Shown here: in pieces, positions 1 to 5,458 of the stretch | Numbering within the stretch: the stretch's first letter is position 1 | Layout of the letters: each line of letters starts with the position of its first letter | Program-made: the position numbers and the translations under genes | The notes under the pieces: model-generated | Seen by the model: only the letters and a program-made list of their open reading frames with translations | Told to the model about the DNA's origin: nothing | Database searches by the model: none | Assembly (NCBI GenBank): GCA_023425615.1 | Contig: JAFACJ010000832.1 | Coordinates: 1-5,904, forward strand | DNA length: 5,904 nucleotides | From: Actinomycetes bacterium | GTDB lineage: Bacteria > Actinomycetota > Actinomycetes > Streptosporangiales > Streptosporangiaceae | Direction: 5' to 3'

Positions 1-1
1 G

Positions 2-313
2 GGCTCCCCCGAGCTGCCGGCGCGGGCGCGCGCCAACGCCCGCACCGTCGCCAAGCTCGCCGGATCCCACGGCCTGGAGACCGCGGTGCCCGACGCGGCG
101 GTCGTGCCGGTGTTCCTCGGCGAGCCGCGGGCGGCGCTGCGCGGCGCGGAGATCTGCCTGGAGCGCGGCCTGAAGGTTGGCTGTTTTCGGCCACCCTCGG
201 TGCCCGAAGGGCGCGCGTGCCTGCGGATCACCGCGCGGGCCAGTCTCGACGAGGCGGAACTCACAGCCCTCGACGCGGGGTTGCGGGAGGTCGCCCAGGC
301 TGTGTCACCGTAA
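2..313 (+). CDS. bioF: 8-amino-7-oxononanoate synthase (BioF), C-terminal part
   Basis: Partial gene: the open frame enters from the left edge and ends at TAA 311-313, leaving the last 103 residues. BioF is a PLP enzyme of the alpha-oxoamine synthase family that condenses pimeloyl-ACP (or -CoA) with L-alanine to 8-amino-7-oxononanoate, the first step of biotin ring assembly, in the cytosol. The visible part is the C-terminal small domain. The best signature is GCFRPPSVPEGRACLRIT (about residues 59-76 of the fragment), which matches the conserved G-x-RPP-x-VP-x-G-x-x-RLRI segment of BioF, followed by a helix (SLDEAELTALDAGLREV) typical of the family end. The PLP lysine lies outside the window. 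Other alpha-oxoamine synthases (2-amino-3-ketobutyrate CoA ligase) share the fold, but the bioB and bioD genes nearby favour BioF. Confidence 0.88.
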   Translation, partial: GSPELPARARANARTVAKLAGSHGLETAVPDAAVVPVFLGEPRAALRGAEICLERGLKVGCFRPPSVPEGRACLRITARASLDEAELTALDAGLREVAQAVSP

Positions 314-329
314 CCTGCTCGCGTAGCAT
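301..329 (+). promoter_or_regulatory. Weak candidate promoter for dasR
   Basis: A TAGCAT hexamer at 324-329 resembles the actinobacterial -10 (TANNNT). A poor -35 candidate, TGTGTC (301-306), lies 17 nt upstream. It would start a transcript near 336, ahead of the ribosome binding site at 361. Only the -10 is convincing; dasR could equally be read through from bioF, since the gap is only 58 nt. Confidence 0.25.
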
Positions 330-360
330 CGAGCCGAACCTGCGGTGAACGAGGAGCAAC

Positions 361-374
361 AAGGAGATCCGTTG
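361..374 (+). promoter_or_regulatory. Ribosome binding site that fixes the dasR start at TTG 372
   Basis: AAGGAG at 361-366 is followed by 5 nt and TTG at 372-374. The in-frame GTG at 345 has no purine-rich sequence before it, and this Shine-Dalgarno would lie inside its reading frame. The TTG is therefore the better start. Confidence 0.7.
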
Positions 375-1169
375 ACAGCCGAACACGCCCTGGGTGATTT
401 CGGGCTCGGCCCGCTTCCCGGCAGGCCGCAGAGCCCGGGCTCGCCTCTGGCGAGCGCGCCGCGGGTCCCCAAGTACTACCGCCTGAAGGAACTGCTCGTC
501 GAACTGATCACCTCGCTGCCCCCCGGCAGCCCGCTGCCGCCCGAGCGCACCCTTGCCGAACGGTACGGCACCTCGCGCACCACCGTCCGCCAGGCGCTGG
601 CCGAACTGGTGGTGGAGGGGCGGCTGCAGCGCATCCAGGGCAAGGGCACCTTCGTCGCCAAACCCAAGGTCCCCCACCAGCTCCAGCTCGTGGGCTACAC
701 CGAGGACATGCGCCACCACGGCCTGCGCCCGGAGACCAAGATCCTGGACGTGGCGTACCTGACCGCCGACGAGCGGCTCGCCTCGCTGCTGGGCATCAGG
801 CCAGGCGGCCGGGTGCTGCGCATCCACCGGCTCCGGCTGGCCGACGGCGACCCCATGTCGATCGACTACACGCACCTGCCCGCGCGCCGCTTCCCCGGCC
901 TGCGCAAGGAGCTGTCCCGCAACCTGTCGCTGTATGAGACCCTCGCCGCCGCCTACGACGTGCATCTGGCCGAGGCCGAGGAGACCATCGAGACCGTGCT
1001 GGCCACCCCCTACGACGCGCAGGTCCTCGGCGTCGACGTCGGGCTGCCGCTGATGCTCATCTCGCGGCAGTCCTTCGACACCTCGGGCGAACCCGTCGAA
1101 TGGGCCCAGTCGTTCTACCGGGGCGACCGCTACAAGTTCGTCACCCGCCTGCGCCGCCCCGGCAACTGA
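372..1169 (+). CDS. dasR: GntR/HutC-family transcriptional regulator, DasR-type
   Basis: Protein of 265 aa from TTG 372 (S. coelicolor DasR is about 254 aa). Residues 31-98 form the GntR winged helix: RVPKYYRLK, then [21 protein letters not shown] with the recognition helix at about 67-76, and the wing [14 protein letters not shown]. Residues ~117-258 form the UTRA effector domain, ending in [19 protein letters not shown]. Long runs, such as [23 protein letters not shown], match Streptomyces DasR as I recall it, well beyond general GntR similarity. DasR represses GlcNAc/chitin uptake and catabolism genes and affects development and secondary metabolism; glucosamine-6-phosphate releases it from DNA. 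The first ~30 residues are a Pro/Gly/Ser-rich tail. The gene follows bioF by 58 nt and converges on bioB. No dre operator was found in the window. A paralogous sugar regulator is the main alternative. Confidence 0.85.
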   Translation: MTAEHALGDFGLGPLPGRPQSPGSPLASAPRVPKYYRLKELLVELITSLPPGSPLPPERTLAERYGTSRTTVRQALAELVVEGRLQRIQGKGTFVAKPKVPHQLQLVGYTEDMRHHGLRPETKILDVAYLTADERLASLLGIRPGGRVLRIHRLRLADGDPMSIDYTHLPARRFPGLRKELSRNLSLYETLAAAYDVHLAEAEETIETVLATPYDAQVLGVDVGLPLMLISRQSFDTSGEPVEWAQSFYRGDRYKFVTRLRRPGN

Positions 1170-1191
1170 ACCGTCCCCTCCGGGGGACGGT
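1170..1191 (+). terminator. Hairpin after dasR with a UNCG tetraloop
   Basis: Starting right after the dasR stop codon, a perfect 9-bp stem (1170-1178 with 1183-1191) is closed by the loop TCCG. With its C-G closing pair this is the very stable cUNCGg type. There is no T-tract, which is common for actinobacterial terminators. It probably ends dasR transcription. Confidence 0.65.
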
Positions 1192-1208
1192 CCCCAGACC
1201 CCCGCGAG

Positions 1209-1240
1209 GACACCGGACGGTCCTCGCCTCGTCCGGTGTC
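1209..1240. terminator. Second hairpin, at the bioB end; likely bidirectional terminator
   Basis: GACACCGGAC (1209-1218) pairs perfectly over 10 bp with 1231-1240, leaving a 12-nt loop. On the minus strand the stem begins at the last base of the bioB stop codon. There is no T-tract. An alternative 6-bp stem (1206-1211 with 1220-1225) would compete with it. Together with the hairpin at 1170-1191 it fills the gap between the convergent dasR and bioB genes. Confidence 0.6.
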
Positions 1241-2235
1241 TAGAGGGTCTGGCTGAGCGCCTTGATCGGCATCTTGAGCTCGGTCAGCAGGTCGAGGTCG
1301 CGGTCGGCGTCGCGGCCCAGGGTCGTCAGGTAGTTGCCGACGATCATGGCGTTGACGCCGCCGAGCAGGCCGTCCCTGGTGCCCAGGTCGCCCAGGGTCA
1401 GCTCGCGGCCGCCGGCGTAGCGCAGGATCGTGCGCGGCAGCACCAGCCGGAACGTGGCGATGGTCTTCAGCGCCTCGGTGCCCTCCACCAGCGGGAAGGT
1501 CGCGAAGGGGGTGCCGGGCCTGGGGTTGAGGAAGTTCAGCGGCACCTCGTGCGGGTCGAGCTCGGCGAGCTGCGCGGCGAACTCGGCGCGCTGCTCCAGG
1601 GTCTCGCCCATGCCGATGAGGCCGCCGCAGCACACCTCCATGCCCGCCTCGCGGACCATCAGGAGGGTGTCCCAGCGCTCCTCCCAGGTGTGGGTGGTGA
1701 CGACCTGCGGGAAGTGCGAGCGTGCGGTCTCCAGGTTGTGGTTGTAGCGGTGCACGCCCCAGGACGCCAGTTCGTCGACCTGCTCCTGGGTGAGCATGCC
1801 GAGCGAGCAGGCGATCTGGATGTCCACCTCGGCGTTGATCGCCTCGATGCCCTGCTTCACCTGGTCCATCAGCCGCCGGTCCGGGCCGCGGACGGCGGCC
1901 ACGATGCAGAACTCGGTGGCGCCGGTCTTGGCGGTCTCCCTGGCGGCCTCGACCAGCGAGGGGATGTCCAGCCAGGCGGCCCGCACCGGGGAGGAGAACT
2001 GGCCGGACTGGGAGCAGAAGTGGCAGTCCTCGGGGCAGCCGCCGGTCTTGACCGAGATGATGCCCTCGACCTCCACCTCCGGGCCGCACCAGCGCATGCG
2101 CACCTCATGCGCCAGGCCCAGCAGTTCCTCCAGCCGCTCGTCGGGGAGGGAGAGGCACTCCAGCGCCTGCGCCTCGTCGAGCCCCTTGCCCTCTTCCAGT
2201 ACCTGCTGCCTGGCGATCGTCAGGATGTCAGTCAC
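1240..2235 (-). CDS. bioB: Biotin synthase (BioB), radical SAM enzyme
   Basis: Protein of 331 aa from GTG 2235. BioB inserts sulfur between C6 and C9 of dethiobiotin to make biotin, the last step of the pathway. Residues 67-74 (CPEDCHFC) are the CxxxCxxC motif that holds the radical-SAM [4Fe-4S] cluster. The ligands of the second, sulfur-donating [2Fe-2S] cluster of E. coli BioB (C97, C128, C188, R260) are matched by C110 ([11 protein letters not shown]), C143 (ACSLGML), C202 ([12 protein letters not shown]) and R277 (YAGGREL). NHNLET (165-170) and [10 protein letters not shown] (234-243) are further BioB signatures. Length is normal for actinobacteria. The frame stays open upstream to 2340, but the extra 35 residues look unlike BioB and lie in the bioD coding region. 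The start GTG overlaps the bioD end by 8 nt, so translation is probably coupled; AGAAAGG inside the bioD end may serve as ribosome binding site. Confidence 0.97.
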   Translation of the reverse strand: MTDILTIARQQVLEEGKGLDEAQALECLSLPDERLEELLGLAHEVRMRWCGPEVEVEGIISVKTGGCPEDCHFCSQSGQFSSPVRAAWLDIPSLVEAARETAKTGATEFCIVAAVRGPDRRLMDQVKQGIEAINAEVDIQIACSLGMLTQEQVDELASWGVHRYNHNLETARSHFPQVVTTHTWEERWDTLLMVREAGMEVCCGGLIGMGETLEQRAEFAAQLAELDPHEVPLNFLNPRPGTPFATFPLVEGTEALKTIATFRLVLPRTILRYAGGRELTLGDLGTRDGLLGGVNAMIVGNYLTTLGRDADRDLDLLTELKMPIKALSQTL

Positions 2236-2959
2236 GGGTCGCGCCTTTCTGGTGGATCTCACGGAACGTACCAGCGTCGAAAACTCCGCCGAACGCCGGG
2301 GACAGCCCGGCGCGGGCGGCGAGCAGGAACTCGGGTGCATCCAGCGCGCCGGCGCCGGCCGGCAGCGCCCCGGCCAGCGGGCGCGCGGCCAGGGTCTCCA
2401 GATCGCGCAGATTGCAGCGCTGCGCCAGATCGGGCTCGGCGGGCCAGGAGCCGATCACCAGTCCGGCGAGCTGCACGCCGCGGTGCGCCATGGCCTCCAG
2501 GGTGAGCGCGGTGTGGTTGAGGGTGCCCAGATCGGGGCGTACCGCCACCACGACCGCCGCGCCCAGCCAGCGGGCCAGGTCGGCGATGGTGTTGCCCTCG
2601 TCGTCGAACCGGACGAGGAGGCCGCCGGCGCCCTCGACCAGGACCAGGTCGCGGCTGTGCGCCAGTTCGTCGATCAGCCCGACCGCCTGCGGGAGCTGGA
2701 CCGGCGGCAGACCGGCGACCCGGGCCGCGGCGGCCGGCGAGAGCGGGTCGGGGAAGCGGGCGCCCTCGTGCAGATCGGTGACGCCGGCCAGGCGCCGCAC
2801 CTCCTGGAGGTCGCCGGCCTCACCGGGGGCCACCCCGGTCTGCGCGGGCTTGACCACGGCGACGGACGAGCCGCGGGCCGCGGCCAGCGCGGCCACCGCC
2901 GCGGTCACCACGGTCTTCCCGACTCCGGTATCGGTTCCGGTGACGATCAGCACACTCAC
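2228..2959 (-). CDS. bioD: ATP-dependent dethiobiotin synthetase (BioD)
   Basis: Protein of 243 aa from GTG 2959. BioD closes the ureido ring of 7,8-diaminopelargonic acid with CO2 and ATP to give dethiobiotin, the substrate of BioB. The N-terminal [11 protein letters not shown] (6-16) is the characteristic P-loop of BioD. K37 in VVKPAQTG matches the conserved second lysine, VEGAGG (108-113) carries the conserved acidic residue near the Mg/ATP site, and [15 protein letters not shown] is a BioD family signature in the second half. A start at 3010 is possible on paper, but it would add 17 residues before the beta-strand that normally begins the protein. A second GTG lies two codons inside. The gene ends at TGA 2228-2230, overlapping the bioB start. 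No bioA lies between bioD and bioB, where many actinobacteria keep it. Confidence 0.95.
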   Translation of the reverse strand: MSVLIVTGTDTGVGKTVVTAAVAALAAARGSSVAVVKPAQTGVAPGEAGDLQEVRRLAGVTDLHEGARFPDPLSPAAAARVAGLPPVQLPQAVGLIDELAHSRDLVLVEGAGGLLVRFDDEGNTIADLARWLGAAVVVAVRPDLGTLNHTALTLEAMAHRGVQLAGLVIGSWPAEPDLAQRCNLRDLETLAARPLAGALPAGAGALDAPEFLLAARAGLSPAFGGVFDAGTFREIHQKGATRD

Positions 2960-3059
2960 GGAACCCGACCTTAGCCCCGGCCCGGGATTCGCCTTGTGCC
3001 CGGATCCCACAGAAAACAGGCGTCCCGCTTGTAGCCGGGGGTACGGCGGGCGACGCGGC
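2960..3059 (-). promoter_or_regulatory. bsaP-bioD gap with a candidate internal promoter
   Basis: This 100-nt gap separates the bsaP stop from the bioD start. On the minus strand TAAGGT (2968-2973) resembles a -10 box and ends 8 nt before the bioD GTG, so a transcript from it would be nearly leaderless. Its AAGG could instead act as a ribosome binding site 9 nt from the start. No good -35 was seen. A CCGGG/CCCGG pair lies just upstream. I see no recognisable riboswitch or known biotin-repressor box. Confidence 0.3.
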
Positions 3060-3236
3060 TCAGGCCGAGGTCAGCGTCCCGTGCTCGGCGCAGCGCGCGG
3101 TCCAGCCCCGCGGCGTCACCTGCACCACCATGCGGCGGCGGCAGCGGGAGCAGAAGCGCGGCGGCTCCATCCGCAGCGCCGTCCGGCAGGCGGGGTGCTC
3201 CCCCTGTTCGCCGCAGTGTTCGCAGTACGTCTCCAT
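3060..3236 (-). CDS. bsaP: Small cysteine-rich protein, probable biotin synthase auxiliary protein BsaP
   Basis: 58 aa from ATG 3236. It carries two metal-binding clusters: C5-x2-C8-x5-H14-x2-C17 and C29-x2-C32-x16-C49-x2-H52. The second half, RFCSRCRRRMVVQVTPRGW followed by TARCAEHG (27-53), matches the conserved core I recall for the small actinobacterial proteins encoded beside bioB, including M. tuberculosis Rv1590. That family was shown in mycobacteria to be required for biotin synthase to convert dethiobiotin into biotin and was named BsaP; a role with an iron-sulfur cluster was proposed. The assignment rests on remembered similarity plus location in a bioD-bioB gene series. Otherwise it would be called a small zinc-ribbon protein. 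The start lies 11 nt after the stop of the upstream carrier gene with only a weak AGG before it, suggesting coupled translation. Longer upstream frames run through that gene and look like shadows. Confidence 0.75.
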   Translation of the reverse strand: METYCEHCGEQGEHPACRTALRMEPPRFCSRCRRRMVVQVTPRGWTARCAEHGTLTSA

Positions 3237-3247
3237 AGCCGGACAAC

Positions 3248-3460
3248 CTACTCGATGACGGCGATCAGATCGCCTTCCTGGATGACCTGGCCCTCGGTCA
3301 CCGACACCGCGGTGACCGTGCCGCCCTCCTCGGCCAGCACGGGGATCTCCATCTTCATGGACTCCAGGATGACCAGGGCGTCGCCCTCGGCCACCGCGGC
3401 GCCCTCGGCGACCAGGACCTGCCAGACGTTCGACACCAGCTCCGCGCGGACCTCGGCCAC
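3248..3460 (-). CDS. Single-domain biotin/lipoyl carrier protein, TB7.3-like
   Basis: A 70 aa protein (71 if the adjacent GTG at 3463 is used) that is one complete biotinyl/lipoyl attachment domain. ESMKMEIPV contains the MKM motif; its lysine (K36 here, K37 from the longer start) is the expected biotinylation site, placed at the tight turn between the two halves of the barrel. The C-terminal GDLIAVIE closes the domain. It closely resembles mycobacterial TB7.3 (Rv3221c), a biotinylated protein encoded beside sigH-rshA, just as this gene lies near sigR-rsrA. Its partner enzyme is unknown to me; no carboxylase or transcarboxylase subunit is in the window. GAAGGGAG (3466-3473) lies 5 nt before GTG 3460 but only 2 nt before GTG 3463, hence the chosen start. 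It appears to be the first gene of the minus-strand series carrier-bsaP-bioD-bioB. Confidence 0.88.
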   Translation of the reverse strand: MAEVRAELVSNVWQVLVAEGAAVAEGDALVILESMKMEIPVLAEEGGTVTAVSVTEGQVIQEGDLIAVIE

Positions 3461-3476
3461 CACGGCTCCCTTCGGT

Positions 3477-3499
3477 GATCAGTGATCTTCCCGAACCTA
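3477..3499 (-). promoter_or_regulatory. Candidate promoter with palindrome ahead of the carrier-bsaP-bioD-bioB series
   Basis: On the minus strand TAGGTT (3494-3499) matches the actinobacterial -10 pattern and would start transcripts near 3487. Exactly there lies an 11-bp perfect palindrome, GATCA-N-TGATC (3477-3487), just before the Shine-Dalgarno at 3466-3473. This is a usual position for a repressor operator. No clear -35 is present; the expected position is in a GC-rich stretch that can form a short GCGCC/GGCGC hairpin. The binding protein, if any, is unknown. Confidence 0.4.
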
Positions 3500-3536
3500 T
3501 CGGGGCGCCGGCGGCGCGGGGACCTGCCGACACGAC

Positions 3537-3566
3537 AAAGGGCGCCGGGGAAATTTGTGCCGGCCC
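3537..3566 (-). terminator. Possible terminator of the methyltransferase gene
   Basis: Immediately after the minus-strand stop codon, GGGC+CGG (3566-3560) can pair with CCG+GCCC (3548-3546 and 3543-3540), with a 2-nt bulge and an 11-nt AT-containing loop. TTT (3539-3537) follows. The stem is short and imperfect, but position and base composition fit an intrinsic terminator. Confidence 0.4.
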
Positions 3567-4328
3567 TCACCAGGCCTTGATCGCGCTCGCCAGCAGATGG
3601 ATGCCGACGGACTCATCCTCGACCCGGCAGTCGTAGGGGGTCTGCAGCTCGGTGCGCACCAGCCGTGGCAGCGCCCCCGGGTCCTGGCTGAGCACGTGCT
3701 CGGCGGTGGAGGGCGACACCACGGTCCGCGGCCTGATCCACTCCACCTCCAGGCCCGCCTCCGTCAGGAACTCCCTGACCTGGGCCGACCAGAAGCAGCG
3801 GGTGATCGTCCCGTCCGGCCAGGGCACCAGCACCACCTCGGCGCGCGGGACGTCCGACAGGTGCGGCCACAGGTTCTGCTCGGCCAGCACGGCAAGGCCC
3901 AGGGTCAGCGAGTCGACGCACAGGAGCACCCTGCCGCCGGGCCGCAGCACCCGGGAGATCTCCTGGACCGTCTCCTCGGTGGCCAGGCAGCGCGAGAGCA
4001 TCCCGTCCTCGGCGATCACCGCGTCCATGCTGCCGTCGACGAGGAAGTCGAGGGTGAACGGGTCGGCGACGACCCGCCGCTGCCCCGCGGGCTCGGCGGT
4101 CTGCTCCTCCGGCTTGCCGGAGACGACTTCGAGGACGTGGTGCCCGGCCGCCGCAGCCTGGCCGGCCGACCTGCTCTCCCCGCCCGAGACGTCGAGGATG
4201 ACGGAACTGCGCCGGGGCAGCCAGCGTGCGAGCTGGGCGGAGGCCACCGCACGGTAGAACGTCCAGTAGCCAGACAGCTCATCGTGATCCTGATTGAGAG
4301 CGGGGGATCTGCCCGGTAGCGGCAGCAA
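3567..4328 (-). CDS. Class I SAM-dependent methyltransferase-fold protein
   Basis: Protein of 253 aa from TTG 4328, which has AGGAG (4337-4341) 8 nt upstream. Substrate unknown. The Rossmann-type methyltransferase pattern is clear: beta1 and the cofactor loop at about 43-52 (VILDVSGGES), an acidic end of beta2 at E67 (HHVLEV), motif IV at about 102-110 (DAVIAEDGM), and the typical EISRVLRPGGRVLLCVDS (123-140). SAQVREFLTEAGLEVEWIRPR (181-201) fits the usual late helix-strand with EAGF-like motif. The cofactor loop departs from the standard D-x-G-x-G-x-G: the first glycine is S48 and the last is S52. Catalysis may thus be altered or lost, although the fold is intact. The gene is divergent from sigR with 149 bp between the TTG and the first sigR start candidate. 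No promoter was recognised for it. No signal peptide or membrane segment is seen. Confidence 0.75.
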   Translation of the reverse strand: MLPLPGRSPALNQDHDELSGYWTFYRAVASAQLARWLPRRSSVILDVSGGESRSAGQAAAAGHHVLEVVSGKPEEQTAEPAGQRRVVADPFTLDFLVDGSMDAVIAEDGMLSRCLATEETVQEISRVLRPGGRVLLCVDSLTLGLAVLAEQNLWPHLSDVPRAEVVLVPWPDGTITRCFWSAQVREFLTEAGLEVEWIRPRTVVSPSTAEHVLSQDPGALPRLVRTELQTPYDCRVEDESVGIHLLASAIKAW

Positions 4329-4418
4329 AAGGGGGACTCCTGTCTACGTGTACGGGTCATCCTTCCCCGCACCGGGCGTCGCGTCACCCTCCGTGGGAGT
4401 AGGGAAGGGCTATCTTCC

Positions 4419-4445
4419 GGGAATGCGCACCCACTTTCCGATGTT
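4419..4445 (+). promoter_or_regulatory. SigR-dependent autoregulatory promoter (sigRp2-like)
   Basis: GGGAAT (4419-4424), a spacer of exactly 18 nt, and GTT (4443-4445) match the consensus for SigR of Streptomyces and SigH of mycobacteria (GGAAT, N18, GTT). A transcript would start near 4452, 25 nt or so before ATG 4478. It implies that SigR activates its own operon. A GGAAG/CTTCC inverted repeat (4403-4418) abuts the -35. A scan by eye found no second match in the window. Confidence 0.85.
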
Positions 4446-4477
4446 GCCTCGAAGGTACAACGTGTGAGAGGTGGTCA

Positions 4478-4570
4478 ATGCCGGTGCTCGCAGGGGTCCG
4501 CGACGAGGTCGGTCGTGGCGAGAGGCTATTGTCGTATCCGCAAGATCGTGCATCGGTTCCTTCTCAGGGG
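4478..4570 (+). other. In-frame N-terminal extension of SigR (possible long isoform)
   Basis: ATG 4478 is in frame with sigR, follows GAGAGG (4466-4471) by 6 nt, and adds 31 residues ([20 protein letters not shown]...) to the form starting at GTG 4571, giving 229 aa. It lies inside the transcript expected from the SigR-type promoter. S. coelicolor makes a stress-induced, unstable, N-terminally extended isoform in this way; there the extension is about 55 residues. The residues are not part of any sigma domain. Confidence 0.6.
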
Positions 4571-5167
4571 GTGGGTACAGTACCGGGCACCACGGAGACG
4601 ATGGCCCAGCGCAGCGAGCGCTTTCAGCGCGATGTGCTGCCCTTCCTCGATCAGCTCTACCCGGCCGCGCTGCGGATGACCCGCAACCCAGCGGACGCCG
4701 AGGACCTGGTCCAGGAGACCTTCGCCAAGGCCTTCGCCTCCTTCCACCAGTTCAAAGAGGGCACCAATCTCAAGGCCTGGCTTTACCGGATCCTCACCAA
4801 CACTTACATCAACAGTTACCGCAAGAAACAGCGGGAGCCGAAGAACACCGGCACCGAGAACATCGAGGACTGGCAGCTCGCCCGCGCCGAGTCGCACACC
4901 TCCACCGGGCTGAAGTCCGCCGAGGCCGAGGCCCTGGAGCACCTGCCCGACTCCGACATCAAGAAGGCGCTGCAGGACCTGCCCGAGGACTTCCGCATGG
5001 CCGTCTACCTCGCCGACGTCGAGGGCTTCTCCTACAAGGAGATCGCCGACATCATGAACACTCCCATCGGTACCGTGATGTCGCGGCTGCACCGGGGCAG
5101 GAGGCAGCTCCGCTCCATGCTTGAGGACTACGCCGTCGAACGGGGCCTCACCCGGGAGGGTTCATAG
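4571..5167 (+). CDS. sigR: ECF RNA polymerase sigma factor SigR (thiol-oxidative stress)
   Basis: 198 aa from GTG 4571. Region 2 (about 27-90) includes [22 protein letters not shown] and [22 protein letters not shown]; region 4 (about 131-186) includes [44 protein letters not shown]. These runs, and [33 protein letters not shown] in the linker, are nearly those of S. coelicolor SigR and resemble mycobacterial SigH. SigR directs RNA polymerase to thioredoxin, mycothiol and protein quality-control genes during disulfide stress. Three in-frame starts are possible: ATG 4478, GTG 4571 (chosen because MGTVPGT resembles the recalled Streptomyces start MGPVTGT, although its AGGGG touches the codon) and ATG 4601 (GGAG 3 nt upstream, 188 aa). 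The stop codon abuts the rsrA ATG, so sigma and anti-sigma are translated together. Confidence 0.93.
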   Translation: MGTVPGTTETMAQRSERFQRDVLPFLDQLYPAALRMTRNPADAEDLVQETFAKAFASFHQFKEGTNLKAWLYRILTNTYINSYRKKQREPKNTGTENIEDWQLARAESHTSTGLKSAEAEALEHLPDSDIKKALQDLPEDFRMAVYLADVEGFSYKEIADIMNTPIGTVMSRLHRGRRQLRSMLEDYAVERGLTREGS

Positions 5168-5170
5168 ATG
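5154..5170 (+). promoter_or_regulatory. rsrA ribosome binding site inside the sigR end
   Basis: GGGAGGG (5154-5160) lies in the last codons of sigR, 7 nt before ATG 5168. The sigR stop (5165-5167) directly precedes that ATG with no gap. This favours coupled, near-equal synthesis of the two proteins. Confidence 0.8.
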
Positions 5171-5449
5171 AGCTGCGGAAACGAGCATGAGACCCCGTGC
5201 AGCGAGGTACTCGCCCGGGTCTACACCTACATCGACGGCGAACTCGAGGACGTGAGCTGCGCGGAGGTCCAGCAGCACCTCGACGAGTGCGGGCCCTGCC
5301 TGCGCGAGTACGGCCTGGAGGAGGTCGTCAAGAAACTCGTCGGCAAGTCCTGCGGCTGCGACCCGGTGCCCGCCGACCTGAAGGCCAAGGTGCTGGACCG
5401 CATCGAGCAGGCGCTCGGCGCACCGCCCGTGGTGGAGGCCGACCAGTAG
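5168..5449 (+). CDS. rsrA: Zinc-binding redox anti-sigma factor RsrA
   Basis: Protein of 93 aa (S. coelicolor RsrA is about 105). RsrA binds SigR in reduced, zinc-loaded form and lets go when its cysteines form a disulfide. The ZAS motif H37-x3-C41-x2-C44 is present, as are C3 (MSCG start), C11 (ETPCSE) and C31, all at the S. coelicolor positions; C3, C11, H37, C41 and C44 are the residues implicated in zinc binding and the redox switch. EYGLEEVVKKLV (47-58) is the conserved helix after the motif. S. coelicolor then has adjacent C61-C62; here residue 61 is Ser, C62 is kept and a new cysteine stands at 64 (SCGC). The C-terminal tail is shorter. There is no membrane segment, so it acts in the cytosol. 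Expected to be co-transcribed with sigR from the promoter at 4419-4445, giving negative feedback. Confidence 0.94.
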   Translation: MSCGNEHETPCSEVLARVYTYIDGELEDVSCAEVQQHLDECGPCLREYGLEEVVKKLVGKSCGCDPVPADLKAKVLDRIEQALGAPPVVEADQ

Positions 5450-5458
5450 CCCTGGCAG

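Noticed and set aside
345..371. GTG 345 as dasR start (274 aa)
   Set aside because: It lacks a ribosome binding site, and the strong AAGGAG lies downstream of it, correctly spaced for TTG 372.
1231..1252. GGTGTCTAGAGGGTC resembling a DasR operator (dre) beside dasR
   Set aside because: Only the central TCTAGA-like core fits; the flanking half-sites of the TGGTCTAGACCA palindrome are broken, and the sequence is explained by the hairpin arm and the bioB stop codon.
1549..2974. Long plus-strand open frames opposite bioB and bioD
   Set aside because: They are rich in Ala/Gly/Arg/His/Gln, show no domain, and mirror the codon bias of the well-identified minus-strand genes.
3555..4319. Plus-strand open frame of 254 codons opposite the methyltransferase gene
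   Set aside because: Low-complexity composition without motifs; the minus-strand frame carries clear methyltransferase motifs and a proper ribosome binding site.
4329..4418. A promoter for the methyltransferase gene in the divergent region
   Set aside because: GATAGC-like and TAGAC-like hexamers exist on the minus strand, but none has a plausible -35 or a suitable distance to the ribosome binding site.
4471..4482. TGGTC half-site at the long sigR start as a DasR site
   Set aside because: Only one half of the palindrome is present; the other half does not match.
4526..5092. Minus-strand open frame of 188 codons opposite sigR
   Set aside because: Repetitive Gly/Val/Leu antisense product of a highly conserved sigma factor gene; no motif or start signal.
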